Shown here piece by piece: positions 17,001 to 24,902 of a DNA stretch of 55,754 nt. The DNA is from Chloroflexota bacterium. Lineage in GTDB: Bacteria; Chloroflexota; Anaerolineae; Anaerolineales; Villigracilaceae. The notes under the pieces were generated by a model. It had not been told where the DNA came from. It saw only the letters and a program-made list of their open reading frames with translations, and did not search any database. The first letter of the stretch is position 1. Each line of letters opens with the position of its first letter. The position numbers were made by a program, and so were the translations under genes. The DNA lies in assembly GCA_024224815.1 (NCBI GenBank), contig JAAENC010000567.1:1-55754 (forward strand), written 5' to 3'.

Positions 17001-17265
17001 TAGCGCCCAAGCCGAGCCGATGCTCTACCCTTATTACGCTTCCGGGCAGGTAGATGGATTGTTAAGCGGGCTTTCTGGCGGAGCCACTTATGAACGGCTC
17101 AAAGAAGCAAATGGGCTTGCGCAAGAGCAAGATGGGTTTGCCAGAGAATATTGGGACTCTTATAGCGTGGGGCTTTTCCTCGCTGAAATTTTGATAGCGG
17201 TGGGTGCAATGGTAAATTTCCTGGCGGCATTAAAATCCGGGCAGAAATCGAAGGAGGAGAAATAA
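14080..17265 (+). CDS. Large acidic zinc-ribbon protein with repeated Pro-Asp-Trp motifs and a membrane-anchored C-terminus
   Basis: 1061 residues. Residues 6-23 form a four-Cys zinc ribbon (CPVC...CQHC). Residues about 50-700 are extremely Asp/Glu-rich, low-complexity and probably disordered. They are punctuated by about 18 copies of a short motif of form [DE]-x-P-x-W-[LMV]-x-x-[LM], for example LPDWMSDLQ, LPDWLSGDD and VPDWLSKMG. A basic linker leads to a transmembrane helix near 774-795, then a folded domain of about 230 residues and a last helix near 1030-1052. The zinc ribbon and acidic region should be cytoplasmic, acting as a multivalent docking arm. Similar motif-rich proteins occur in Chloroflexota, with no described role known to me. 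Confidence 0.85.
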   Translation: MEKINCPVCGEENPGELENCQHCKQALRQSTSELNGAGKLIDSGHTPTAKETSELEHSLPAWLKNARQGENKEEEPKEEEAPPPPPSEPKAESEEPEVEKEDDSAPLDWLSGLDSDEDDDEEEAADWLVNLQGDLAPEEDEEIPEGIPAVDEPITAGDAPRPSAEEEPPIETGELPGWVSDLQGDEKEENADALPDLFTEKEEEKPILKDADTDDGELPDWLSTLSKEKDSTIEPSIETSPVQPVSAQEADAGSFEDDTDETLPDWMGDLQSASETEISSVEDAAPIISDNDDLPDWLSGDDAASAPPVIEEAKEEIAEEISLDADGELPDWMSDLQASGESEETFVEDAVPIASSDDDLPDWLSGDDTASGSPVIEEEKEVVAEEVSLDPSGELPDWMSDLQGSDEIEDAPPVAEEKPAVEEEISLDSEGELPDWMSDLQGSEESEDITPPISEEKSAEEEVSLEANADLPDWMSDLQAPGESEDDTPPAVEESVEKDSLSADEDVPDWVGVLTSADDAVGEDADSPGDEDPEWLSALPADDFSAQGVDDAPEAEASSQAFDTSDELLADAEEADVPDWLSKMGEPATGPLDEAKLEDSPFEEEKPDWLDGLPATDNGEAEATPSASAFLADDTPEESVDDDIFGIETPDWLSSLGPEDVDDEFPAAEAEVSDSAGDAELPSWVQAMRPVADVVADSSKTSDEQVVAETGPLAGLTGVLPANPGLGPLSKPRAHSIKLQVAESQQSSAAILEELLAKESQPSPFKAPKETSSIPLLRWIIASLLLLGVVFSLLSKTEMVASPASAAFEVQESFKLVNDLPAGGSALIVFDYEAAFSTEMKIVAAPLIKQLMTKSEMLITLSTSPMGPALAKNSLAEIVREPFQLIEGENYIDLGYLPGDASGMLGFATDPRVMAPKRIAENSVWELPPLQNIRKFSDFSVIIILTDDVEKGRNWIEQSSLALNDSDTPLLLAVSAQAEPMLYPYYASGQVDGLLSGLSGGATYERLKEANGLAQEQDGFAREYWDSYSVGLFLAEILIAVGAMVNFLAALKSGQKSKEEK

Positions 17266-17266
17266 G

Positions 17267-17914
17267 ATGGAATTGATTTCTGGTGTCTTCGCCTTTTTAT
17301 TCACCGTAGCTGTCTTATCGTATCTTTTCGGAGACAACTTCTTCTTTAGAGCAGCGGTCTATATTTTTATCGGTGCTTCTGCCGGATATGTAGCAGCCTT
17401 GCTCTTAGGACAAGTTTTTTGGTCGCAACTGATAGTTCCCGCCCTTTCTGGTTCTATTGAAGGGATAATTTTAATGGTTTTGGCTTTGCTCCTTTTTGCC
17501 AAAGCATTTCCGCCTTTGTCTAAACTTGGAACGCCCTCCCTCGCTTTGATGGTTGGTGTTGGCGCTGCAATTGCGATCGGTGGTGCTGTAACAGGAACAC
17601 TCTTTCCCCAAGTTGAAGCCTCTATCAATGCCTTTGATGGAATTTCCTTGTTCAAAGATTTAGGCAAGGTTTTTGAAGCCTCTCTAATGTTATTTGTTAC
17701 TATTTCTACGCTGGTTTATTTCCAATTTAGCGCAAAACGCGATGATGGTGGTAAAAAACAGCGTAATCGTGTCACAAGATCTCTTGCATTTTTCGGCAAG
17801 ATATTTATTGCAATTACTTTTGGTGTTTTATTTGCAGGTGTTTTTTCTGCCGCGCTAACCGCTTTCATTGGGCGCATTGATTTTCTTATTAAATTCATTG
17901 GATCTTTCCTCTAA
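17267..17914 (+). CDS. Polytopic membrane protein, operon gene 5
   Basis: 215 residues, about six transmembrane helices: residues 5-22, 28-48, 55-78, 85-107, 130-150 and 170-195. A basic loop (SAKRDDGGKKQRNRVTR) lies between the last two. It starts one base after the previous stop with AAGGAGGAG upstream. No family was recognised. Helix spacing and size resemble operon gene 3, so the two may be distant paralogues or paired channel-like subunits; this is inference. Confidence 0.75.
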   Translation: MELISGVFAFLFTVAVLSYLFGDNFFFRAAVYIFIGASAGYVAALLLGQVFWSQLIVPALSGSIEGIILMVLALLLFAKAFPPLSKLGTPSLALMVGVGAAIAIGGAVTGTLFPQVEASINAFDGISLFKDLGKVFEASLMLFVTISTLVYFQFSAKRDDGGKKQRNRVTRSLAFFGKIFIAITFGVLFAGVFSAALTAFIGRIDFLIKFIGSFL

Positions 17915-17919
17915 ACCTT

Positions 17920-19671
17920 ATGGCCTCAGTAATCGAAGGTGACTCTGTTCTAGCTCTTGATGTTGGCTCTGCGACCACGCGCGCCATCCTTTTTGACGTG
18001 GTTGAAGGTCGCTATCGCTTTATCGCAATCGGGCAATCTCCCAGCACCGCTCACGCGCCTTTTAACGACATTTCTGCAGGAATCGGTGAAGCCATCGAAA
18101 AACTGGAAGAAATAACAGGCAGAAGCTTTATCGACGCTGAGCAAAGCATCATTTCCTCAGTGCAGGAAGATGGCAGCGGTGTAGATGCTATCACCGCGAC
18201 ATCCTCTGTCGGAGAAACACTCAGAGTCGTGGTTGCAGGTCTACTTTCAGAAGTCTCTTTAGAGAGTGCTAAAAATCTTGTAGAGACTACTTATGGTCGC
18301 GTTGTTGGCAGCCTTAGCCTGAACGATACACGCAAAGATGAAGAACAAATAGACGCTATTCTAAAAGCAAAGCCAGACCTAATAATTATTGCTGGCGGCA
18401 CAGATGAAGGCGCAACGAAATCCCTAAAAAAGATCATCGAAATTATTGGCTTGGCCATTTACCTACTCCCCAAAGAGAAACGTCCCGCAATTATTTTTGC
18501 AGGGAATCAGGCAATGGATACTGAAATCAGGGAGCTTCTTGAGAGCCTTAGCAGTGAATTTCATACCGCTTCCAATATCCGCCCCTCTGTAGAAACAGAA
18601 GACCTACGCTCAGCGCGTACAACATTGGCGCGCGCACTTATTGAAATCCGTAAAAAGCAAATTCCCGGCATCGAAGCGCTCGATATGTGGGCTGGTGGAC
18701 GTATCCTTCCTTCCATTTTTGCTGAAGGAAGGATTATCCAGCTGCTTAGTCACCTTTACGGCGAGAAAAAAGCACTCCTCTCAGTAAATTTGGGCGCCTC
18801 TGCCACAACCATTTCTATGGGGCTTGGCGGCAAACTTTATACCAAAACTTATCCACGCCTGGGCATGGGTGCCAGCATTGCCGAACTACTCAAATATACA
18901 AAACCGGAAAATATTGCCCGCTGGCTCACTTTTGAAGCCTCTCCACAGCGGATTAACGATTATATCTATACCAAAGCACTTCACCCCAATAGCATCCCCG
19001 CTACAAAAGATGGCTTGCAGATGGAACAAGCACTAGGGCGTGAAGCACTACGGATCGCGATGGAAAGCGCACGGGAAAAAATGCCCGATGGTGTGCCCGC
19101 TCTTAAGAGCAACTTGCTTCCGTTATTTGAAATTATTCTTGCCGGAGGCAGCGTCCTTTCAAACGCCCCCACGCTGGGGCAAAGTCTCCTTATCCTGCTA
19201 GATGCTCTTCAACCAACAGGAATCTCAACGATTATTCTTGACCAAAACAACCTTCTTCCTGCTCTGGGCGCAGCGGCTGAAATAAATAGCATCCTGCCTG
19301 TTCAAGCTCTCGAATCGGGTGCTTTTGTCAATCTTGCAACGCTCGTTAGCCCGCTTAGTAATACGCGTTACGGAACAAGCATCTTGCAAGCTCGCCTTAA
19401 ACATGCCGATGGTTCTGTCAGCACCGCTGAATTAAAAGAAGGCGGGTTTGAAGTTTTGCCATTGGGCATAGGGCAAGTCGCTGACCTTAGCCTTGTCCCT
19501 CTAAAACGCGCCGATATAGGCATTGGTGCAGGGAAAAAAGTTTCCATGAAAGTTGGCGGAAGTGCCTTGGGCATCGTTTTGGATGGTCGCGGTCGCCCCC
19601 TTGATCTAACCTCCGATGATGTACGTCGTCGCGAACTTATCAAGAAATGGCTCTGGTCCTTAGGAGGCTAA
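17920..19671 (+). CDS. GlmL/MutL-like ASKHA ATPase (PF13941 type)
   Basis: 583 residues. Phosphate-1 loop VLALDVGSATTRAILFDVV (residues about 9-27) and a second ASKHA glycine-rich motif LLSVNLGASATTISMGLGG (about 287-305) identify an actin/Hsp70/sugar-kinase fold ATPase. Overall length and the order of blocks (IIIAGGTDEGATKSLKK, IIFAGNQAMD, LAGGSVLSNAP) match the glutamate-mutase-associated MutL/GlmL family, thought to reactivate or chaperone a B12 mutase. No mutase subunit gene (GlmS or GlmE type) is nearby. In this operon the protein more likely energises or assembles the membrane complex, as PilM or FtsA do. It starts six bases after the previous stop. Confidence 0.82.
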   Translation: MASVIEGDSVLALDVGSATTRAILFDVVEGRYRFIAIGQSPSTAHAPFNDISAGIGEAIEKLEEITGRSFIDAEQSIISSVQEDGSGVDAITATSSVGETLRVVVAGLLSEVSLESAKNLVETTYGRVVGSLSLNDTRKDEEQIDAILKAKPDLIIIAGGTDEGATKSLKKIIEIIGLAIYLLPKEKRPAIIFAGNQAMDTEIRELLESLSSEFHTASNIRPSVETEDLRSARTTLARALIEIRKKQIPGIEALDMWAGGRILPSIFAEGRIIQLLSHLYGEKKALLSVNLGASATTISMGLGGKLYTKTYPRLGMGASIAELLKYTKPENIARWLTFEASPQRINDYIYTKALHPNSIPATKDGLQMEQALGREALRIAMESAREKMPDGVPALKSNLLPLFEIILAGGSVLSNAPTLGQSLLILLDALQPTGISTIILDQNNLLPALGAAAEINSILPVQALESGAFVNLATLVSPLSNTRYGTSILQARLKHADGSVSTAELKEGGFEVLPLGIGQVADLSLVPLKRADIGIGAGKKVSMKVGGSALGIVLDGRGRPLDLTSDDVRRRELIKKWLWSLGG

Positions 19672-19675
19672 TTCT

Positions 19676-20737
19676 ATGCTTGCGCCCGTATCTCACACCC
19701 TTGCCCTAACAACGATTATCCGCAAAAGAGAATTGCCCGTTCACGGCGAAGTTATTGCAAAACTTAACCAGCGCGTCCTTGCCAGCACCGTAGTGGCAGA
19801 GGCCGAATACTCACATAAACATCATCTTATTGATGTAGCTCGTTTATTGGATATTAGCCCCAATGCCGCTGAAAAGAAAATAAAAAATGTGCAGGTCGGT
19901 AAAAATATAACAGCAGGAACGACCATCGCCAGTGGGGGAGGTCTTATCCCCAGGGCGATCAAAGTAGAACATAGCGGACGAGTAGTCGCAGTTGGCGGTG
20001 GACAGGTTTTAATAGATACATCTGACAAAGAATTTGCCTTAAAAGCGGGCATTTCTGGTGAAATCACTGAATTAATCCCCAATAAAGGTGTGGTGATCCA
20101 GGAAGTTGGTGCGCTTATTCAGGGAGTTTGGGGAAACGGCAGAGCAAACAGTGGCACGCTCCACGTTCTCGCCGAGGATCCTGCTCATATATTGGAAGCA
20201 AGCCAAATGGATATTAGTCTCCGCTCTTTTGTTATTTTAGCGGGATCATGTCAAAATCCAGAGAGTCTTAAAGCGGCAGCGGATATTACGGTGCGCGGTC
20301 TTATTCTATCCAGTATTCATCCCTCATTATTAGGCTTGGCGCGTAAGATGCCTTATCCTATTATTGCTACAGATGCGATTGGAAAACGTGCGATGAATGA
20401 GAGTGCCTACAAGATCATCAGCACGAATAATCAGCGTGAAAATGTGACCGTAAACGGAGAACGTTATGATCGTTATAAGGGCACGCGCCCTGAGGTGATC
20501 ATCCCGCTCCCGCACACAGATTTCCCCCCGGTGCCGCGTGATATAGAAGTCTTTGCACCCGGACAAAAAGTACGTTTGCTTCGCGCGCCCCATGCTGGCG
20601 CGAGTGGACAATTAATTCATTTGCCAGAAGGTTTAAAGGTGCTGCCAAATGGTTTGCGCGTTGTAGCAGGTGAAGTGAAATTGGTGAGTGGCGAAACGCT
20701 TATTGTCCCTCTGGTAAACTTGGAAGTATTGGGATAA
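19676..20737 (+). CDS. Beta-rich cytoplasmic protein with barrel-sandwich-like segment, operon gene 7
   Basis: 353 residues, no signal or membrane helix. The ATG at 19676 follows GGAGGCTAATTCT. Residues about 75-160 are Gly-rich beta repeats (VGKNITAGTTIASGGG, then VEHSGRVVAVGGGQVLIDT, then GISGEITELIPNKGVVIQ) resembling a barrel-sandwich or KOW-like barrel. The middle (DISLRSFVILAGSC, TVRGLILSSIHPSLL, YPIIATDAIGK) looks like an alpha/beta domain. A final barrel (FAPGQKVRLLRAPHAGASGQLIHL) is NusG/KOW-like. No named family was recognised. It directly follows the ATPase and is probably its partner. Confidence 0.72.
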   Translation: MLAPVSHTLALTTIIRKRELPVHGEVIAKLNQRVLASTVVAEAEYSHKHHLIDVARLLDISPNAAEKKIKNVQVGKNITAGTTIASGGGLIPRAIKVEHSGRVVAVGGGQVLIDTSDKEFALKAGISGEITELIPNKGVVIQEVGALIQGVWGNGRANSGTLHVLAEDPAHILEASQMDISLRSFVILAGSCQNPESLKAAADITVRGLILSSIHPSLLGLARKMPYPIIATDAIGKRAMNESAYKIISTNNQRENVTVNGERYDRYKGTRPEVIIPLPHTDFPPVPRDIEVFAPGQKVRLLRAPHAGASGQLIHLPEGLKVLPNGLRVVAGEVKLVSGETLIVPLVNLEVLG

Positions 20738-20772
20738 GATAAGCATTATTTAGTAGGAAAGAGGAGAAGAAA

Positions 20773-21354
20773 ATGGCGTTTATACCTGAAGATGATGACA
20801 ATGAATTTTTCCCCGAAGATATTGATGATGAAGCTTTACCGGAAGAAGCGAGTAATAGAACTTTTATTATTGTAGCTAGTGTTCTGGGTGGCGTTATTTT
20901 ATTGGCGTTAATTTGTATTGCGGGTTTTGCAATATTACGCCCTAATCAAGATGAAGCTGCTGCTAATGCAGGTGCTACAGAAATTGCACAAAATACACAG
21001 ATTGCTGAAATCCACACTGCTACCGCAGAAGCAGAGATGGAAGAGCAAGCGCCTTTGGCTAGCCCCAGCCCTATTGCTTCTCCTACAGCCAGTGCAACAC
21101 CTGTTGTAGCTGTTGCCACAGAAACACCAACAGCTACCCCTGATATAGCAGCTACAGGTACAGTTTCGGCTGCGCTTACTCAAGCCGCAGATGCTATTCT
21201 TACTGTAATACCTACTTCTTCAGGAATACCAAGCGAATTACCCGATGGCGGTTTCGCCGATGATGTTGGCATCCCCGGTCTTGTGGTAATGATGATCGTT
21301 TTCGTTGCAGTTATTTTCTTTGCACGTCGTTTGAGAAAATCATCTGCCGTATAA
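20773..21354 (+). CDS. Bitopic membrane protein with Thr/Ala-rich extracytoplasmic region, operon gene 8
   Basis: 193 residues from an ATG behind GAGGAGAAGAAA. The cytoplasmic N-terminus is acidic (residues 1-27). A helix lies at 28-53, then a low-complexity Ala/Thr/Pro-rich segment with Thr-Pro-Thr-Ala runs. A second helix at about 163-184 ends in a basic tail (FFARRLRKS). The acidic tail echoes the acidic region of the large operon protein. No family was recognised. It is the last gene of the operon, before a strong terminator. Confidence 0.7.
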   Translation: MAFIPEDDDNEFFPEDIDDEALPEEASNRTFIIVASVLGGVILLALICIAGFAILRPNQDEAAANAGATEIAQNTQIAEIHTATAEAEMEEQAPLASPSPIASPTASATPVVAVATETPTATPDIAATGTVSAALTQAADAILTVIPTSSGIPSELPDGGFADDVGIPGLVVMMIVFVAVIFFARRLRKSSAV

Positions 21355-21372
21355 GCGAATTCTCTTAAAATC

Positions 21373-21409
21373 AAATCCCCTCAGGCTTTTTGCCTGAGGG
21401 GATTTTTTG
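21373..21409 (+). terminator. Intrinsic terminator of the eight-gene operon
   Basis: AAATCCCCTCAGGC, loop of T, GCCTGAGGGGATTTTTT. A 14-base stem followed by T residues, 18 bases after the last stop codon. Confidence 0.92.
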
Positions 21410-21550
21410 TTGGTTAGTGGCGCAAGCTAAATGATAAAAAGGTTCTGAGGGGGTTGAAAGCTCTGATAAATGGGATGAAATGCGCTGAAATTTGTGTTTA
21501 TCCAAAGTGTAGGTTACTAAGGGGAGGTGGTCATGTAATAAGTGATGGCA

Positions 21551-21638
21551 TGTCATTGCGAGCGAAGTTTATGTAGCGCGGCAATCTCCCACACCGTCTT
21601 GGAGATTGCTTCGGCGATCAAGCTGCCTCGCAATGACA
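21551..21638. repeat. TCATTGCGAG-family inverted repeat, copy C (best conserved)
   Basis: TGTCATTGCGAGCGAAG at the left end is matched by CTCGCAATGACA at the right end. Inner arms GCAATCTCCCA and GGAGATTGCTTCG also pair. This copy defines the full element of about 88 bases. With the terminator at 21373 it explains most of the 312-base gap between the convergent genes. Confidence 0.88.
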
Positions 21639-21666
21639 AGACTATCATTTACTCTTTACCACTACC

Positions 21667-24057
21667 CTAAGGAAAACGATAAATTCTCACACTCCCCTGC
21701 GAAAAAACAAGCTCAAGATAACGACTGAACTTTTCTTCTTTCACAAGATAAGTACTTTCTTCGAGCAACCCGATCACCACATAACTCACATTGTATTCTG
21801 TCAAAAATCCCTCGGCGGTTTCCCAATCTGGGGTGCTATAGATCATATCTATATCGCCTTGGCGCGAGCCCATTTCTTCGTAACCGCCACGCCATTGAGA
21901 TTCATGCCCAGGCCAGCCGAGCACAGTCGGGAGACCAGAATTTGTCGCCATGCGCGCATAGCCGGTATAGCTCCCGCCCACGGCTTCCAAAATAATGCCA
22001 TCGGGCGCATTTTTTAGCCATTCTATCGCAGCCGCTTCATCTTCCTGGAGATAGCCCGCACTATCCAAAGAAAGCGTATTTGCCCGCGCTTTGCTCATCA
22101 CGCCATAAACCGGATAAATCAAAGTAGTCAAAATAAGCGCAAAAAGGATAATGCCACTCTTTTTCTTAAGTAAAGTGGAGATTCCATAGGCTGCTGCCAA
22201 ACTCCATAAAAGCCAAGCCTGATAATAAAATTTGAAAATCGTATTCATCCGTGTGCTAAACTGGTCACGTAGATAGAAAAACTCAGGGGCGATAACAAGC
22301 AGTGATCCCAAAAGCGTTAATAACAGGATAAAGGATGTCGCCGAGGGCGCACGCCTTTCATCTTGCTCGGCGTTATTGGGCATTTTTCTGAAGAAAAGCA
22401 AAGATACCGCTCCCCCCGCCACAGCTAGCAGAGTCAGGCTACCCATAATATATTGCAATCGTCGAGCAGTTGCCTGAGAAAACACTTCGCCCAAAGTCGT
22501 TAATCCCTGCATTTGGATGAGGGTCACTGCCAATGTCGAATTTGCGAGCGAAGCCACCCAAGTAATGAGCCAGGAAAAAAGCCAAAGGGCAAAGAGCAAG
22601 CCCAAAACAAGTCCGAAACCCAATTTCCAGTTAATTTTGCCGCGCCATAGCGTATACATCCAAAAGAAGATGGGCAGGAGCAAGGTCCCGAACATCACCC
22701 AAAGATGTGCGCCGCGTGTGGGATTAATCAGATTTGGGAGAATACCGCCCGCTTGAGAGGAAAATCCGAGATAAAAGGGGAGGTAGAGCAGAATGGCGGC
22801 GATGCCTGTAAGCATCCCGAAATAGAGAAAATCTTCGAAGCGTTGTAGACTCCAGCCCTTTTCATTTGCGCTTTTGAGTGTATAAGCAGATGCAATGAGC
22901 GCGGCGGCGATGAGGATATCCCATGTGTTGAGAAAGGCGAGGCCGCCCAGCGTGAGCGCGACGATAAATATCCCGAGTGGGGAGAGTGTGAAGCGAAATT
23001 TGAAAATGCTACTTTCTCCATGCCAGCCGCCAAGATAAATATGCAGCGCAATAGCGACTGCGAGAAGCGTAAATGGCAGAGAAAGAACGTGGGGGTGAAG
23101 ATCGCCAAGAATAAAAGAGAAGGCGGGGAATTCGTCGATCACTTCGCGGAAATTGCCTGCGAGGTCAAAGTCTTGTACAACGCGGGAGGCGCGCCACCAC
23201 CACCAAAAACGCTCAGGGATAGGGACAAGGGTGGCGGGGTCTTCGTTGAGGGTTTTTATATTGAGCCATGTCCAGAAATTGGGGGAATTTGCCTTCCAGA
23301 AGATACCTTTTTGATGAAGTATTTCGAGCAAGGCTTCAAAATTGGAAATAAGGAGCAGGAAAAGGGGCGCTAGTAATGCAGAAAGGTGAAATGTATGTTG
23401 AGTTTCCTTTTCTAAAGTCTTAAGTCTGGAGTCTGAAGACTGCAAATTATAAAGAATGCCATAAGCGCCAATTGCGCTGAGGGCGAAAATGAGCGCGGTC
23501 ATTAAATTGAAAGCGATGCTACCCGCTGTAGCGGTGAGTTTGGCGAGCATGGCTGTCATGATATAGCCAAAATGATAATAAGAAATGGCGTAGCCAGAGA
23601 GCCAGGGGTCGCGCGGTGGGAAAGTGGGCGAGCGTAAAATGGCGTTGATAAATGCCAGTTCCATCGGTTTCTCGGTGCCAAGGGCTTCAGGATTTGCGGC
23701 GCGGAAAAGAGCAAGTGCCGCAAACGAAAGGAAGAATAAAGTTTCGACGGTGATGATAAGGCGCGAGTTTTTCTTAAACCACTTTAGGAGAGAGTCTATA
23801 TCGCTAAAAGTTTTTGAAGCAGCCCAAAGACTTAAGCCTGCCAAAATTGCTAAACTTAGTAAAATGCCGCCGAGATTATTTGCTGAGAGACCAAGTGATG
23901 TGAGAATCCAGAAAATGTAGCTCCAGACCAGCATCCCTGCTGCACGGGAGAGCGTATAGCCGCGATCTGCGAATTTAGGGAAAAGGGTGTAGACCAGAGG
24001 AAAGCTCAGGAGACCGAGAAAGGTGAGGGTGAGATACCAGGTGAGGAAGTGGGTCAT
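21667..24057 (-). CDS. DUF2298 (Chlor_Arch_YYY) polytopic membrane protein
   Basis: 796 residues, about 16 or more transmembrane helices. The family signatures are GYAISYYHFGYIMTAML (three adjacent Tyr give the YYY name), the region FSFILGDLHPHVLSLPF and an LNTWDILIAA helix end. The family is known from Chloroflexota and Archaea and resembles membrane glycosyltransferases of the GT-C type, with an extracytoplasmic C-terminal domain (YTGYARMATNSGLPTVLGW). The substrate is unknown. A short tandem repeat lies inside the coding region near 23414-23441. The next gene begins 20 bases upstream. Confidence 0.9.
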   Translation of the reverse strand: MTHFLTWYLTLTFLGLLSFPLVYTLFPKFADRGYTLSRAAGMLVWSYIFWILTSLGLSANNLGGILLSLAILAGLSLWAASKTFSDIDSLLKWFKKNSRLIITVETLFFLSFAALALFRAANPEALGTEKPMELAFINAILRSPTFPPRDPWLSGYAISYYHFGYIMTAMLAKLTATAGSIAFNLMTALIFALSAIGAYGILYNLQSSDSRLKTLEKETQHTFHLSALLAPLFLLLISNFEALLEILHQKGIFWKANSPNFWTWLNIKTLNEDPATLVPIPERFWWWWRASRVVQDFDLAGNFREVIDEFPAFSFILGDLHPHVLSLPFTLLAVAIALHIYLGGWHGESSIFKFRFTLSPLGIFIVALTLGGLAFLNTWDILIAAALIASAYTLKSANEKGWSLQRFEDFLYFGMLTGIAAILLYLPFYLGFSSQAGGILPNLINPTRGAHLWVMFGTLLLPIFFWMYTLWRGKINWKLGFGLVLGLLFALWLFSWLITWVASLANSTLAVTLIQMQGLTTLGEVFSQATARRLQYIMGSLTLLAVAGGAVSLLFFRKMPNNAEQDERRAPSATSFILLLTLLGSLLVIAPEFFYLRDQFSTRMNTIFKFYYQAWLLWSLAAAYGISTLLKKKSGIILFALILTTLIYPVYGVMSKARANTLSLDSAGYLQEDEAAAIEWLKNAPDGIILEAVGGSYTGYARMATNSGLPTVLGWPGHESQWRGGYEEMGSRQGDIDMIYSTPDWETAEGFLTEYNVSYVVIGLLEESTYLVKEEKFSRYLELVFSQGSVRIYRFP
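23414..23441. repeat. AGTCT tandem microrepeat inside the DUF2298 gene
   Basis: AAGTCTTAAGTCTGGAGTCT followed by its inverse GAAGACT. It encodes a polar SSDSRLKTLEK loop between two membrane helices. It has the texture of intergenic microrepeats and not of neighbouring coding sequence. Confidence 0.55.
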
Positions 24058-24076
24058 TTTAATTAGTAATCAGTGT

Positions 24077-24457
24077 TCAGTAATTAGTTTCTTTAAGTTG
24101 AGGGAATGAGAAATGTCCCTTTGGGTTTGGCGAAAAATCAAGTACTTCGACAACTGCATCCAAATTTAGCGCACCATAGATATGGGGGAATTTCCCCTGC
24201 AAGGATAAAGGCGCAGATTCTGGGGCAGGGTGTGCGGGTGGATCCCATTGCAGAGGAGAAGTGAGTTTAACAGGGTCAATTACAAGGAGGAGCAAATCCT
24301 TTTGCCCGGCATAAAAGGCATTTGCAACGGGCGCAGCTTGCTCTGCGGTTGAGCAGTGAATGAAACCTTCTGTTGCTAAACTTTCAGCTCTATATTCACA
24401 TCTTTCTTGAGCAGATTGCCAATCTGAGCTTGGGGAGATGTGGTAGATGAAGGACAT
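24077..24457 (-). CDS. DUF952 family protein
   Basis: 126 residues from the ATG at 24457-24455, which follows AAAGGA at 8 bases; a longer frame exists but starts inside the upstream gene. Signatures are IYHISPSSDW at the start, GFIHCSTAEQ in the middle and FPHIYGALNLDAVVEV near the end. They define DUF952, a small fold related to ADP-ribosyltransferase-like domains with no proven activity. No signal peptide. The start region is only 41 bases from the stop of the small membrane protein gene. Confidence 0.88.
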   Translation of the reverse strand: MSFIYHISPSSDWQSAQERCEYRAESLATEGFIHCSTAEQAAPVANAFYAGQKDLLLLVIDPVKLTSPLQWDPPAHPAPESAPLSLQGKFPHIYGALNLDAVVEVLDFSPNPKGHFSFPQLKETNY

Positions 24458-24497
24458 TATGATTCCTTTGTGAGAGCTCCAAGCTTCATTTTGTTTT

Positions 24498-24782
24498 TTA
24501 CTCTTTCCCATGATAATGATTTGCATTGCTTGATATCGGCGATTTTTCAGGAGATTTTATAGCTGCCGCAATGATGAGTATGATCAAAAACGTAAATGGA
24601 ACATAGTAAGAAAGGGAATCTTCGACGAAGAATACTGCGACAACCAAAAAGCACCAACAACCAAACCACCACCACAAAAAAGAATTACCTCTGATGTGTG
24701 CTACAAAGGCTGGGATAAAACTGAACAGAACGGACGCAATAGAGTAAAAACATAGGAATAAAAATATAGGGATACTTTCCAC
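24498..24782 (-). CDS. Small three-helix membrane protein
   Basis: 94 residues starting with GTG at 24782-24780, five bases after AGGAG. It has three transmembrane segments (residues 4-28, 33-53 and 58-78) and a polar tail rich in Ser, Asn and His. Many aromatic residues lie in the second helix (LWWWFGCWCF). No family was recognised. The good ribosome site and membrane pattern support it as a real gene, probably co-transcribed with the DUF952 gene. Confidence 0.6.
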   Translation of the reverse strand: MESIPIFLFLCFYSIASVLFSFIPAFVAHIRGNSFLWWWFGCWCFLVVAVFFVEDSLSYYVPFTFLIILIIAAAIKSPEKSPISSNANHYHGKE

Positions 24783-24845
24783 GGAACTCCTGATTAGTTA
24801 GGATGCTAATTTACAACATTGTAATCTATCTTTGATTTCTCCGAA

Positions 24846-24882
24846 ATAAAAAGCCTTATGAGAGTTCACTCTCACAAGGCTA
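24846..24882 (-). terminator. Intrinsic terminator after the RNA helicase gene
   Basis: On the minus strand AGCCTTGTGAGAGT, short loop, ACTCTCATAAGGCT then TTTTTA. It ends 21 bases after the helicase stop. Confidence 0.88.
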
Positions 24883-24902
24883 CTATTGATTGAAAGCGTA
24901 TG

